Assembly (NCBI GenBank): GCA_963781105.1
Contig: CAWAED010000003.1
Location: 1,010,879-1,074,878 of the forward strand
Reading direction: 5' to 3'
Length of the DNA: 64,000 bases
Source of the DNA: Palsa-295 sp963781105
Lineage (GTDB): Bacteria > Acidobacteriota > Terriglobia > Acidiferrales > UBA7541
The translations under genes were made by a program, and so were the position numbers. The notes under the pieces are model-generated. The model ran no database searches. It saw only the letters and a program-made list of their open reading frames with translations, and was not told the DNA's origin. Positions 53,583 through 61,477 of the stretch are shown one piece after another (the first letter of the stretch is position 1; each line of letters begins with the position of its first letter).

Positions 53583-54055
53583 AGCGTCCCGCCAAGTCAC
53601 CCAAACGCCGGGCTGCAACGAAGCGCAAGAATCCCGCCGCAGCAGTCAGCGCTCCGCAGGAACTCAAACCCCGCGTCGGCCTGGAAGGTGCCATCGAACG
53701 AGTGGTGCCGCATCAATGGACTATCGCAGCGTACGATCCAGGCCTGCCCGCAGTCCTCTCCACACCCGCAATGATCGGCATGATGGAAATTGCCGCCGCC
53801 GAATCCGTAAAGCCGGATCTGCCGCCCGGCGCAATCACAGTGGGCACGCGCATCGAAGTGGACCACCTCAAAGCCGTCCTCGAAGGCGCGACCGTCCGCG
53901 CCACCTCGCGCCTGGTGAAACACCAAGGCCGCTTCCTAGTCTTCGAAGTAGAAGCGCGCTCCGGCGAAAACATCCTGGGCCGCGGCCGAGTCTTCCGCGC
54001 CATCGTAGAACCGCAGAAATTCGGCGCGCAAGCGCATTCCCGCAAGGAATCGTAG
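53579..54055 (+). CDS. FlK-like hotdog thioesterase
   Basis: A 158-residue protein with a basic 25-residue N-terminus and a hotdog domain. The three catalytic residues of fluoroacetyl-CoA thioesterase FlK appear with the same spacing: Thr62 (LSTPAM), Glu70 (MMEIAA) and His96 (VDHLKA), eight and 26 residues apart as in FlK (Thr42, Glu50, His76). VGTRIEVDHLKAVLEGATV matches the family. Most relatives hydrolyse other acyl-CoA or act on small thioesters, so fluoroacetate is not implied. It is the last core gene before the tRNA-Leu fragment. Confidence 0.85.
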   Translation: MKRPAKSPKRRAATKRKNPAAAVSAPQELKPRVGLEGAIERVVPHQWTIAAYDPGLPAVLSTPAMIGMMEIAAAESVKPDLPPGAITVGTRIEVDHLKAVLEGATVRATSRLVKHQGRFLVFEVEARSGENILGRGRVFRAIVEPQKFGAQAHSRKES

Positions 54056-54064
54056 CGCCAGCCA

Positions 54065-54082
54065 GCCTGCCGGCGGGCAGGC
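54065..54082. repeat. Palindrome after the thioesterase gene
   Basis: GCCTGCC (54065-54071) and GGCAGGC (54076-54082) with a GGCG loop, preceded by GTAGCGCCAGCCA. The GTAGCG lead-in recalls the REP-like elements at 36561 and 49080. There is no T-run, so it is not an intrinsic terminator. Confidence 0.5.
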
Positions 54083-54195
54083 GTCTCGCCGCCGCTTAGC
54101 CGTTTTTCACGATCCCACTGACCCGCACGCAACCCGCACGGAGCCCCCGGTTGAGCAGAACCGTCGCTGCGTGTTACTCTCGTTGAGCCTGCAGT

Positions 54196-54237
54196 GCTCG
54201 AGTGGCGGAACTGGCAGACGCGCCGGACTCAAAATCC
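54196..54237 (+). tRNA. 5' half of tRNA-Leu(CAA), truncated after the anticodon loop
   Basis: Acceptor strand GCTCGAG (54196-54202), D-arm GCG-GAACTGGCAGA-CGC (205-221 of 54xxx), anticodon stem CCGGA (54223-54227) and loop CTCAAAA (54228-54234) with anticodon CAA are exactly tRNA-Leu. The 3' stem should read TCCGG but reads TCCCA, and no variable arm, T-arm or acceptor 3' strand follows. The molecule cannot fold into a tRNA, so this is a disrupted gene, read as the left end of an inserted element. Confidence 0.85.
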
Positions 54238-54245
54238 CATTTTGA
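54229..54245. other. Candidate attachment-site core (attL) of an integrated element
   Basis: TCAAAATCCCATTTTGA is a perfect inverted repeat of 7 bases around CCC, covering the anticodon loop of the broken tRNA-Leu and the first foreign bases. Tyrosine recombinases commonly use such palindromic anticodon-loop cores with a short central overlap. No second copy of the core is seen in the rest of the window. Confidence 0.6.
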
Positions 54246-54679
54246 ACATTTTCTAGGTTGTTTGAAATCAGCGACAGTGGTTGCAACTGTTGTCGCTGCT
54301 GAATTTGGCGTGTGTTGAATCGTGTCGTATCGTGTCGAGTCGTTTCGTCGTATTTAAGCCCAACTGTCACACTTAAACCCACAATTGGTCGTCTTCGAGG
54401 AACACCGGACTCTGCCAATTCTTGTTTTGCAACTTGCTGTGAGTTGCTGTATCCGGGACAGAGAAATTCGGTCTTCGCTTCAACGACGTGCGCGACGTTT
54501 AGGGTTTGGGAGTTTCCGCTTTCTGGCTGGCTCCGGTTCGGGACTCACGCGGAGATTGCGGCCCGCATATTCCGGCAGAGCAAGCATTCGCTCTTTCTCC
54601 GCATCTTCTCGACCGCGACACGGCGCGCCGAGATAGAAAATCTTCTCTCGCCCCGCGTAGCCCAGATTCAACCCCGGTG
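54246..54679. other. Element end without genes: hairpin and 10-bp direct repeats
   Basis: No convincing gene in 434 bases. A hairpin pairs CAGCGACA (54269-54276) with TGTCGCTG (54291-54298), with GTTGCAAC in the loop region. Then ATCGTGTCG occurs at 54319-54327 and 54329-54337, followed by the related GTCGTTTCG, a 10-base period. Short direct repeats beside a recombination core are what integrase arm-type sites look like. Confidence 0.45.
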
Positions 54680-55696
54680 CTACTTCTCGCCCGCTTCTGA
54701 CGCCCGATTCCTCTGCATGAAAATTTGCTCCGCAATCCGTTCTAAATCCTCGTCCTGATACGGATGGACGTGATTCTCGGGAGCGTCAGCCAACAAACTC
54801 GACTCGTTCAAAATGCCGTAATGCATTTCAGTCTCGCCCTTCCCAATGACCCGGGAACGGAGAAGGCGATAAGGCCGATACTTCGCCTTGCCCGCCCAGC
54901 GCCTGTAGCAAATATTCGCGCAAATGTCTGCGACCTGCACTCCCAACACTTTCTCCGAATCCACGAAGCCCATGTGATTACGATACAAGTCTGTAAAATC
55001 AAGAACGCCCTTTTTGCGCCGATACTTTGCAATGAAAGGATGATTTCTCTCCGACCACTCTTTAATGACGGGTACAGGTTCACTCTCCGATTTTGTCCAA
55101 AGAAAACTTCTCAGCCACTCTCCCCAGAACTCGACGTGGCTTTGCTTTTTTATAAAACTTTCATCAATTAGAATCTCGATGTTTTCAAATTCGCTGTCGT
55201 CTTCTTCTTCCGCGAAGGCCACTATTGAGTGTTGCATGGCAAGATGAATCGCATTTGCGAGAGTCAAAATCCACAGCACATTCTCCGGGCTACGTTTTTC
55301 AATCCACTTAGCCATTCTCCGGTAAAAGTCGGTAAGAAGAGGCTTGTCGTGTTCGTCCGCCCATTTGGCGACGGCCCGTGTGGTGGCTGCTGAATTTCGT
55401 ACGAACTCTTCCGCTATTTCTTTTTTAAAGAGATTCGTTTTGGTTCCCGCCAGTGTCAACCAAGGGCCAGCACTTTCTAGAACCACGAATCGCGCAAAAC
55501 TCGCCTGCTGAAGTTGAGAGAGGGATTTGCCTTTGATTTCGGCAGCCGCTGTGCAAGCAGGTTGACGGCTTTTCCAGTTACTAAATCTCTCCGTGACCGC
55601 ATCCAAGCCACGGTCAGAGAGAATCACCACACAAAACAAAGACACTCCGGCAGCCGTCCACCCGAAGTCGCCTGAATCATCAATAAATATCTTCAC
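54680..55696 (-). CDS. DUF3800 domain protein (first copy)
   Basis: A 338-residue protein. It begins MKIFIDDSGDFGW, the DUF3800 start (acidic pair after the first strand), and near the C-terminus has VLGVQVADICANICYRRW, the family's Q-x-ADxxA block; between them are ILIDESF and a hydrophobic helix. The family is predicted to have an RNase H-like, possibly nuclease, fold and is frequent in mobile and defence-type regions, with no established function to my knowledge. It lies alone on the minus strand next to the element end. A second, diverged member is at 56669. Confidence 0.75.
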   Translation of the reverse strand: MKIFIDDSGDFGWTAAGVSLFCVVILSDRGLDAVTERFSNWKSRQPACTAAAEIKGKSLSQLQQASFARFVVLESAGPWLTLAGTKTNLFKKEIAEEFVRNSAATTRAVAKWADEHDKPLLTDFYRRMAKWIEKRSPENVLWILTLANAIHLAMQHSIVAFAEEEDDSEFENIEILIDESFIKKQSHVEFWGEWLRSFLWTKSESEPVPVIKEWSERNHPFIAKYRRKKGVLDFTDLYRNHMGFVDSEKVLGVQVADICANICYRRWAGKAKYRPYRLLRSRVIGKGETEMHYGILNESSLLADAPENHVHPYQDEDLERIAEQIFMQRNRASEAGEK

Positions 55697-55802
55697 AGTT
55701 CGCGCACTTCATCGGGCAAGATTGAACGCTCGGCGTGCTTGCTCTCTCGTTACCCGCTGATTCTCGGCGGAATCTTCGCCACTTTCCATCTGGCGCGGAG
55801 TT

Positions 55803-56105
55803 TTACTTTGTCTCTTCGGGCGCGGCAGACCAGAGATATGTCCACAGGTTCAGTTTCTGAGCGCGCCGCCGCAACCGGTCGTCATCAACAAGTCTCTGCG
55901 TCTGTTGCTTGGCTCCCTCGGGTAGACTTTCCCACAATTCGAGCCAATCATCCGCACTTGGTTCTTGCAGGTCAGCCTGCGGGACGGTTTCAGTGACAGC
56001 CTTGCGGCCTAGACGTTTGAAGATTCGCTGAACAGCGGGCGTGAGTGAATTGGCGACGATGACGCCAATCACAATGTCGAGAACGAGCCAACCATCTATG
56101 CTCAT
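55803..56105 (-). CDS. Small membrane-anchored protein, unknown
   Basis: A 100-residue protein: residues 4-24 (DGWLVLDIVIGVIVANSL) form one membrane segment, followed by a charged helix-rich tail with WLELWESLPEGAKQQTQRLV. AAAGGAG lies nine bases before the ATG. Not recognised. Its neighbours are island genes, so a role in the mobile element is possible but unproven. Confidence 0.6.
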   Translation of the reverse strand: MSIDGWLVLDIVIGVIVANSLTPAVQRIFKRLGRKAVTETVPQADLQEPSADDWLELWESLPEGAKQQTQRLVDDDRLRRRAQKLNLWTYLWSAAPEETK

Positions 56106-56190
56106 CGGCTGCGTCTCCTTTCAAGCGAACAGGTTCACGCCACGATGTGTTTTCGGTTCTCCTAACTGTCCGGGCGCACCAATCCACGTC

Positions 56191-56559
56191 TTATTTCTTC
56201 TTGCCACTGCCAATTGCGTTGCACACATCCTTCATCGCGTTCTTGTACTTCCGCGTGGTAGTGTGGAACAGCACGTCACCGTTCAGCGAGAACAACGTGA
56301 ACTGCGCGTGAATAATCGAATTGCCGTTGTTGAACTTCTCGGTTGTCGTGGCCTCCAACAAGTAGTCAGCCTTTGCGTTGTCCAATGTCAGGACCACGCC
56401 CGAGCAATTCTTGTCCATTCCGTCCGCAAGAACAGCGATTGGAACCGTAGACTTTGCCGTGAGCGCAATCCGCTTTGGGGGAGTTTGAGCCAGAAGGCTC
56501 GATGCGAGCAGCAGGAAGACAGCGGCACCGAGACTAATTTTGCAGTTTGTTTTCGCCAT
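56191..56559 (-). CDS. Small secreted protein, unknown
   Basis: A 122-residue exported protein: signal peptide LGAAVFLLLASSLLAQ (residues 9-24), then a mature domain of alternating strands with VVLTLDNAKADYLLEATTT and FTLFSLNGDVLFHTTTRKY, and a Lys-rich end. The layout is that of small periplasmic DUF4136-like or lipoprotein-like proteins but without a lipobox cysteine. Two cysteines (near 52 and 113) may form a disulfide. ATG 56559 follows GGAGAG; an in-frame ATG six codons earlier is less likely. Confidence 0.65.
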   Translation of the reverse strand: MAKTNCKISLGAAVFLLLASSLLAQTPPKRIALTAKSTVPIAVLADGMDKNCSGVVLTLDNAKADYLLEATTTEKFNNGNSIIHAQFTLFSLNGDVLFHTTTRKYKNAMKDVCNAIGSGKKK

Positions 56560-56668
56560 CGTCTCTCCTTCGCGCACATCCTATCACGCTGCGTCCTGCG
56601 GGCGTCGTATAGGTCATATCGAGAAGTGATAGGTGGTACACTCCCCGGCAGGAGAGCCGAGAGCGCAC

Positions 56669-57517
56669 ATGGCACTCTATTATTTCTATTGCGACGAAAG
56701 TTACGATTCTCAAGTCACCCCGCCGAAAACCTTTGTTGTTGGCGGATTTTTCGCGGCGGAAAAGATTTGGGAGCGGATTCAACGGAGATGGGAGGCAGCA
56801 AATAGGCGAGCGCGGGTAAACCGATACCACGCATCACACCTCAATGCTTATGACCACGAATTCAAAAATTGGACAAGGCCGCAGGGTTTAGAATATTCCA
56901 AGCAAGTTTTGAAAATTCTGACTGACCAAGAGAGAATCCTTCAAGGTGTGACCTGCTCGCTTTTCGGGGAAGATTATGAGCGAGCGATTGACGAACCCAG
57001 CCGCAGGAAACTGGGCAATTATTATGTGCTTTGCTTCAAGACATGCGTGGGAATGATTGCGAATGAAATGCAAAAGTTTCCAAAAGAAGACCAATTTTCA
57101 GTGATTCTCGACCGGGGTGACTGGCAAGAAGAGGCTGTGAAAGCCTTCTACGACATGAAAGGCGCTACAAATTGGGAACGTCGTTCCAGATTGAGTGAAT
57201 GCACCGTGGGTGGTCCCGAGACGATAGCGTTGCAGCCAGCGGACCTTATCGCGTATGAAACCTTTCGATACCTGCACGGAAGACAGATGGACACTCCGAA
57301 TGTCCGCACCCTGATTCGGGCGATGTTCAAACAAAACGGATACACCGGGTTCTTCTTTGACGCGGAGATATTCGAGCGCCTCAAACAGCCCTTACGAGAC
57401 GCCGACGTGCAAGAGAACGGATTCCTTGTGACGTTTCCGACTCCGAGTGACCCAAACTTCGAGCAGATTCGTAAGGAAATTCCAAGAAACAAATGGGACG
57501 ACCCGAGATTGGACTGA
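56669..57517 (+). CDS. DUF3800 domain protein (second copy)
   Basis: A 282-residue relative of the protein at 54680. The start YYFYCDESYDSQ again puts an acidic residue after the first strand, and the C-terminal block is TIALQPADLIAYETFRYL, the DUF3800 Q-x-AD motif. FSVILDRGDWQEEAVKAFYD provides another conserved acidic position. Sequence similarity to the first copy is low outside these motifs, so it is not a recent duplication. It is divergent from the secreted-protein gene. ATG 56669 is used; the in-frame codons upstream have no ribosome site. Confidence 0.72.
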   Translation: MALYYFYCDESYDSQVTPPKTFVVGGFFAAEKIWERIQRRWEAANRRARVNRYHASHLNAYDHEFKNWTRPQGLEYSKQVLKILTDQERILQGVTCSLFGEDYERAIDEPSRRKLGNYYVLCFKTCVGMIANEMQKFPKEDQFSVILDRGDWQEEAVKAFYDMKGATNWERRSRLSECTVGGPETIALQPADLIAYETFRYLHGRQMDTPNVRTLIRAMFKQNGYTGFFFDAEIFERLKQPLRDADVQENGFLVTFPTPSDPNFEQIRKEIPRNKWDDPRLD

Positions 57518-57630
57518 GAATCCAAACCCACACCCACAAAGATGCCGACAGCCAACCCTTTGCCGCCCTGTTCGCGCAGCGCATTCGCCAACGGAAATCT
57601 TCTACGAGGGTATTGGCTTGAGAGGTGTTT

Positions 57631-57825
57631 TCAAGAATTTCGCTTCACCAACCTCCACTCGGAATAATCTCTCGTGCCTTTCCACGAGTGAACAATAGCA
57701 CCGCAAACCTTGCACCTGTACTCTTGGGTGGGGTCAGGCGCAGGGTAGCCAGTGGTCTTACACTCATACGTAGAGCCGCAGTTCTCGCATGTAAATGTTG
57801 CCTTCCCAGTGTCCCAAGTACCCAT
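57631..57825 (-). CDS. Small zinc-ribbon protein
   Basis: A 64-residue protein with two cysteine pairs, FTCENCGSTYECK and EYRCKVCGAIVHSW, about 25 residues apart, a zinc-ribbon fold. The linker PAPDPTQ is proline-rich. GGGAGACC precedes ATG 57825; an in-frame ATG 11 codons further up is not used. It may bind nucleic acid or protein; many such mini-ribbons occur in mobile elements. Confidence 0.6.
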   Translation of the reverse strand: MGTWDTGKATFTCENCGSTYECKTTGYPAPDPTQEYRCKVCGAIVHSWKGTRDYSEWRLVKRNS

Positions 57826-57880
57826 CCAAGGTCTCCCTATTCCCCGTTTTGTCAACACGCGTAATGATACCCTGTGAGAC

Positions 57881-58687
57881 CTATCCCGCAGCGACCATCG
57901 TTGGCGGTGGAATCTTGAACTCGTTGATTATCGCCTTACGCAGTCCTTCTTTCTCGCTTTCAAATTGGGACCGCATTGCTAGAAGTTCATGGTCAAATTT
58001 CAAACGCTCCGAACAATCGTTGAACAAAACCTTTTCCATAAGGCTGAAATCCGTTAACAGCACAAACAGTCCCGTAACCAAGGTCCGTGGTTCGACTCCT
58101 GTGTAGTTCAATCGCCAGTCAAGGTGCTTGTCGGTTTCCTGTATTGCGAACTTTGAGACTATAGAGATAGGATTTGTGTGGGAACCCCACTCGGAATACA
58201 GCTTCCAACGCTGATATAGTTCGGTAAGACCATCAAAAAGCCGTTCTTCTTTGAAGTGCCAAAATTCATTATTGAAGGCTTTGGTCGAGTCGGCGTCATC
58301 ATTCTTCGATACCCACAGTTTTTGTAGCTCGGGGTCGAAAAATACTCTATGAGCATGGGCTACCGATTCGATTGCGTCTCTAAAAATGGACTGCGCTTCG
58401 TGAAGGCAACAGGAAAAGCCTAGCTCGAACCCAATGCGAATCTTGGAATGTGCGTTCATGAATAGAATCATTGGAAACATGCGGCCAGTGTCAATGACTG
58501 TTCGCATGTCCTCAAACTCTCGCAGCCAAATTTTGTCGAGCAGCATGAAGGCTGACCATAACCTCGGAGCCGCCTGTATGGTCGCAAAGAAATTGTTCCG
58601 CTTGGCTACGTAATACTCCTTGTAGTGAGTCGGGAAACCTTTCTCGAAATCGAGAAGCAAATCCTGTGGTGCATTGGATAGGTCCAT
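57881..58687 (-). CDS. Hypothetical helical protein
   Basis: A 268-residue, mainly helical protein without signal peptide or clear domain. It has many aromatic residues (FWHFKEERLFDGLTELYQRW), a patch rich in Phe and Cys (IGFELGFSCCLHEAQSIFRD, which resembles the helix of HEPN-like DUF5677 proteins), and a coiled-coil-like C-terminus (HELLAMRSQFESEKEGLR). I do not recognise it with confidence; a HEPN-type RNase is one possibility but the diagnostic R-x4-6-H is not plain. It stands between the zinc-ribbon gene and the divergent XRE repressor. Confidence 0.6.
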   Translation of the reverse strand: MDLSNAPQDLLLDFEKGFPTHYKEYYVAKRNNFFATIQAAPRLWSAFMLLDKIWLREFEDMRTVIDTGRMFPMILFMNAHSKIRIGFELGFSCCLHEAQSIFRDAIESVAHAHRVFFDPELQKLWVSKNDDADSTKAFNNEFWHFKEERLFDGLTELYQRWKLYSEWGSHTNPISIVSKFAIQETDKHLDWRLNYTGVEPRTLVTGLFVLLTDFSLMEKVLFNDCSERLKFDHELLAMRSQFESEKEGLRKAIINEFKIPPPTMVAAG

Positions 58688-58820
58688 CCTGCCGAATCTC
58701 CGCTCGGTAAATCAGCGTAGACTTCCCGAGGATTAACGCAAGCGGTACGTAAGGAGTGATTGAAATCGCGGTTGCCGCTTTCTCGCACTCGTCATATCAT
58801 TTCGTGCGGAGGTGCGACAA

Positions 58821-59189
58821 ATGGTCATCGCTGATAGATTAAGAGCAATTCGGGAACAGAAAAACATGTCGCAGGGCGATATCGAGAAGCGCACCGGACT
58901 GTTGCGCTGCTATATCAGCCGCGTTGAAAACGGCCACACGGTCCCTGCAATCGAGACTCTGGAAAAGATGGCGCGGGCAATGGAAGTTCCCATGTACCAA
59001 ATCTTCTATGACGGCGAGGAACCTCCAGTCGTGCCCAGAATGCTTGCGGGAACTGCCCACGAATTCGGATTCAAGGGCAAGGACGCTCGAATGATGGCCC
59101 GCTTCGGGCGATTGCTCCAACGAGTCAGCAAGCAAGACCGGGCGCTCTTGCTACACATGGCGTCCAAGATGGCGAGCCGACGACGCTGA
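58821..59189 (+). CDS. XRE-family transcriptional regulator
   Basis: A 122-residue repressor. Residues 5-60 are a Cro/C1-type helix-turn-helix (RLRAIREQKNMSQGDIEKRT, YISRVENGHTVPAIETLEKM, then MEVPMYQIFYDGE); the rest is a short helical dimerisation tail. TGCGGAGGTG lies in front of ATG 58821, an excellent ribosome site; a GTG three codons earlier falls inside that site. It is divergent from the 57881 gene and may control it. Confidence 0.85.
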   Translation: MVIADRLRAIREQKNMSQGDIEKRTGLLRCYISRVENGHTVPAIETLEKMARAMEVPMYQIFYDGEEPPVVPRMLAGTAHEFGFKGKDARMMARFGRLLQRVSKQDRALLLHMASKMASRRR

Positions 59190-59322
59190 AACAACGCTCC
59201 GACTCGATGCGTCGGCAAGCCAATTGAACAAAGCGCGGCAAGGATAATGGCAGAAGCAAACCCGAGGGTTTAACCGTCCTGTAATACTTTATTCATCTGG
59301 TTGCATTAAATAGTGCGGAGTC

Positions 59323-59535
59323 ATGCCCTGTACATCATGTGCGTCAGACAATCAGAGGAAATTTGGAGCTGAAATAAACATTCATCAGTTCGACTTGAAA
59401 AATCTAAACAGACAGGCCGTATTGGTATTCGCAGACCTTGTGGTCTGCCTAGATTGCGGTTGTTCACAGTTGACCATCCCAAAGGCTAAATTGGCATTGC
59501 TTGCCGCAGACGCTTCAAAAGCCAAAGGGGGCTAA
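59323..59535 (+). CDS. Small cysteine-pair protein, unknown
   Basis: A 70-residue protein with CTSC at residues 3-6 and CLDCG near 49-53, spaced like a zinc ribbon, the second pair after a predicted strand VLVFADLVV. GCGGAGTC lies just before the ATG. Not recognised. Together with the genes at 57631 and 59601 it forms a set of mini zinc-ribbon-like proteins in this island. Confidence 0.55.
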   Translation: MPCTSCASDNQRKFGAEINIHQFDLKNLNRQAVLVFADLVVCLDCGCSQLTIPKAKLALLAADASKAKGG

Positions 59536-59600
59536 CTCCTGACCTGAATCGTCCTCATGCCTTGCAATCTCCTCGACGGCTGGATTAGTCTCAGGCACCC

Positions 59601-59771
59601 ATGCCCATCAACAAGCCATTCTTTCCCGATATACGCCCGGTCAAGAAGGCCGGCACTCCTAAAGGGGAGGTGTTGGTCCGAAAGGAATGCAAGTGCGGCA
59701 AAGAATTTATGGGCACAGCCGGTCAAACGCGATGTGAGGAATGCGCGGCGAAGAGAGTAAAACGGAAATGA
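59601..59771 (+). CDS. Mini zinc-finger protein (56 residues)
   Basis: A short frame with protein-like composition: basic, and with a KECKCGKEFMG pair and a RCEECAAKRVKRK pair, 16 residues apart, a treble-clef-like zinc knuckle as in many phage proteins. CAGG lies six bases before the ATG. The longer frame overlapping it on the same strand is arginine-rich junk. Small size limits certainty. Confidence 0.45.
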   Translation: MPINKPFFPDIRPVKKAGTPKGEVLVRKECKCGKEFMGTAGQTRCEECAAKRVKRK

Positions 59772-59934
59772 AAGCATAGGCGCTACACGCTGGCGAATCG
59801 AAGCTGAGTTTGTTCCGGCCTTCAAGGTCGAATGACTGGAAAGCTAGTCCCGCATCGGACAAAGATGGGCGCTCCTTCAAGGTGATTTGACTAGACGAAG
59901 CGTGCAGGCCCTCACTCAGTCCTAGAAGGTTTCC

Positions 59935-61477
59935 TTACTTCACCAGTTCGAATTCACCTGGTTTCCACGTCTTGTCGAACCACGGTTGGAGCGGGCCGTA
60001 GAGACGTAGTATAGCGTTCCATCCTTTTCCGGGAACGGTCTGCACCCAGTTCGCTTCGTGACCCGCTGGTGCGGTGGGTCCAAAATAAACGTCCACTGAC
60101 GTGTCGGAATTGATGACGATTCCTTTCTTCTGGCTGCCGATGCTTGGGAACTCCTCATCGGTCTGGAGTTCTGAGCGAGTCTGATTGTCGTAGACGACGA
60201 ACGACCAGAATGTTTTCACAGGAATATTGGGGGGTAGATGAACCTTATAAGTCTTGCCTCCATCCAGCGGCTTGCCCTCCGAATCCACGAGTGCGACAGC
60301 ATATTGCGAGCCGACCCCTACTATCTTGGCGGCCATCGCTGGAGTAACGCCGGTGGCATAGTAGAAAAAGAATGTGCGAGCGTCGAAGTTTCCGCACGCC
60401 CGGCTGCGACAGAAATTCGTAACTGCCGCCAATGAATGGAGTGCACCACGCGCTGTTGGGGTAAAAATAGGCTTGCTTTAAGGCGGCTCTTGAACACAAT
60501 TGCCCGAGCCGTGGCGTTGCCGACCGCCGCAGATTCGGTCAGTATCTTCTTCATGCGCTCATCGGGAGCGAAGGGTTTCCCCTTCTCGATGCCGATGGAA
60601 GCGAGCTCGCCGAGCGTTTCGGGGTCGAGCGCGTCGTTCGGCTCCTCCTGGACAACGTGGTTTATCTCCTCGAAGAAAGTAAAGTCGTTCGCATGGATGG
60701 TGTTGAATGCCTTGCCGGAAACATTGATAAATTTCATCGGCGGCGGATTATTCACCTGAGCCAGCGGATACACCTTCGCGAATTTCTTAGTCGCCTCGAC
60801 AGCGGCTTTGGTGCTGCCGTCAACCACAAAACCGCGCCAGAAGAAAACATTGCCGTAAGTCTTCGAGCGAAAGACAAAGTAGCCCTCAGGTACCTCGCCT
60901 GTGTAACCGGGCGGTAGCAGCAAGAACTTTCCACCCTTACCCTTGTCAGGTCCGGCGTTGCCGATGTCCCCGACGTAGTGGAACCAGAAATCATCGATGA
61001 TGCCGAGTATATTGGGCGGCGACTCGATCACCAGAGGACCATCTTTCAAATCTAGCCACATCATATTGTAGATAGTCTCTGTGTTCGCTGTGAGGAAGAG
61101 CGACTTTGAGTCCATCAGGTTTTCGGTGATGAGCACGGTTTGATTGTCGGTCGCACCCTGGCTGCGAAACCCTTCACGCAACCCATAGACCGACGCGCCC
61201 GGCATGGCGGTTAGAAACGCCTGCACACCGCGCTCGAAGTCGAGGTTGTCATAGACCTTCTCGACGGTCACGTCGTCCGGGAAGCCGTCGAAAAACTTGA
61301 GCGTGCCAAGGCGCGTCTGGACCGAGTCCGGCGTGGTGATGCCCGCCGGAATGTCCGTTGTCATCTTCATTTTCGGTGAAACGGTTTGCGCCTGTGTCGC
61401 GGTCGGGACCAGTGTGTAGGCCATTAGCGCGGCAAAGACCCAAGACTCAGAATGGCCGAACTGATTCGTTGTGTCAC
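59935..61477 (-). pseudogene. DUF1254/DUF1214 secreted protein, broken by three frameshifts
   Basis: Three overlapping minus-strand pieces give one DUF1254-DUF1214 protein. A GTG at 61477, with AGGAGG eight bases upstream, starts MTQRISSAILSLG; the frame must then lose one base near a GGG to continue FAALMAYTLVPTATQAQ, a complete signal peptide. The main piece (to about 60480) has IYNMMWLDLKDGPLVIESPP and VFFWRGFVVDG; a second shift at an AAA gives AYFYPNSAWCTPFIGGSYEF; a third at another AAA gives FDARTFFFYYATGVTPAMA through WFDKTWKPGEF. All three faults lie in short homopolymers. Translated normally it would be an exported protein of about 500 residues. Confidence 0.85.

Noticed and set aside
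53579..54055. Fluoroacetate resistance gene
   Set aside because: The catalytic triad spacing matches FlK, but most relatives with this triad have other substrates, and no fluorometabolite genes are nearby.
54238..54679. Group I intron splitting the tRNA-Leu gene at the anticodon loop
   Set aside because: Such introns sit at this place in other bacteria, but no second exon (TCCGG, variable arm, T-arm) follows within the window and no intron core motifs are visible.
58080..58110. T-arm-like GTGGTTCGACTCC as a possible tRNA 3' half
   Set aside because: It lies inside a coding region on the opposite strand (reads VEPRTLV) and has no acceptor stem or partner.
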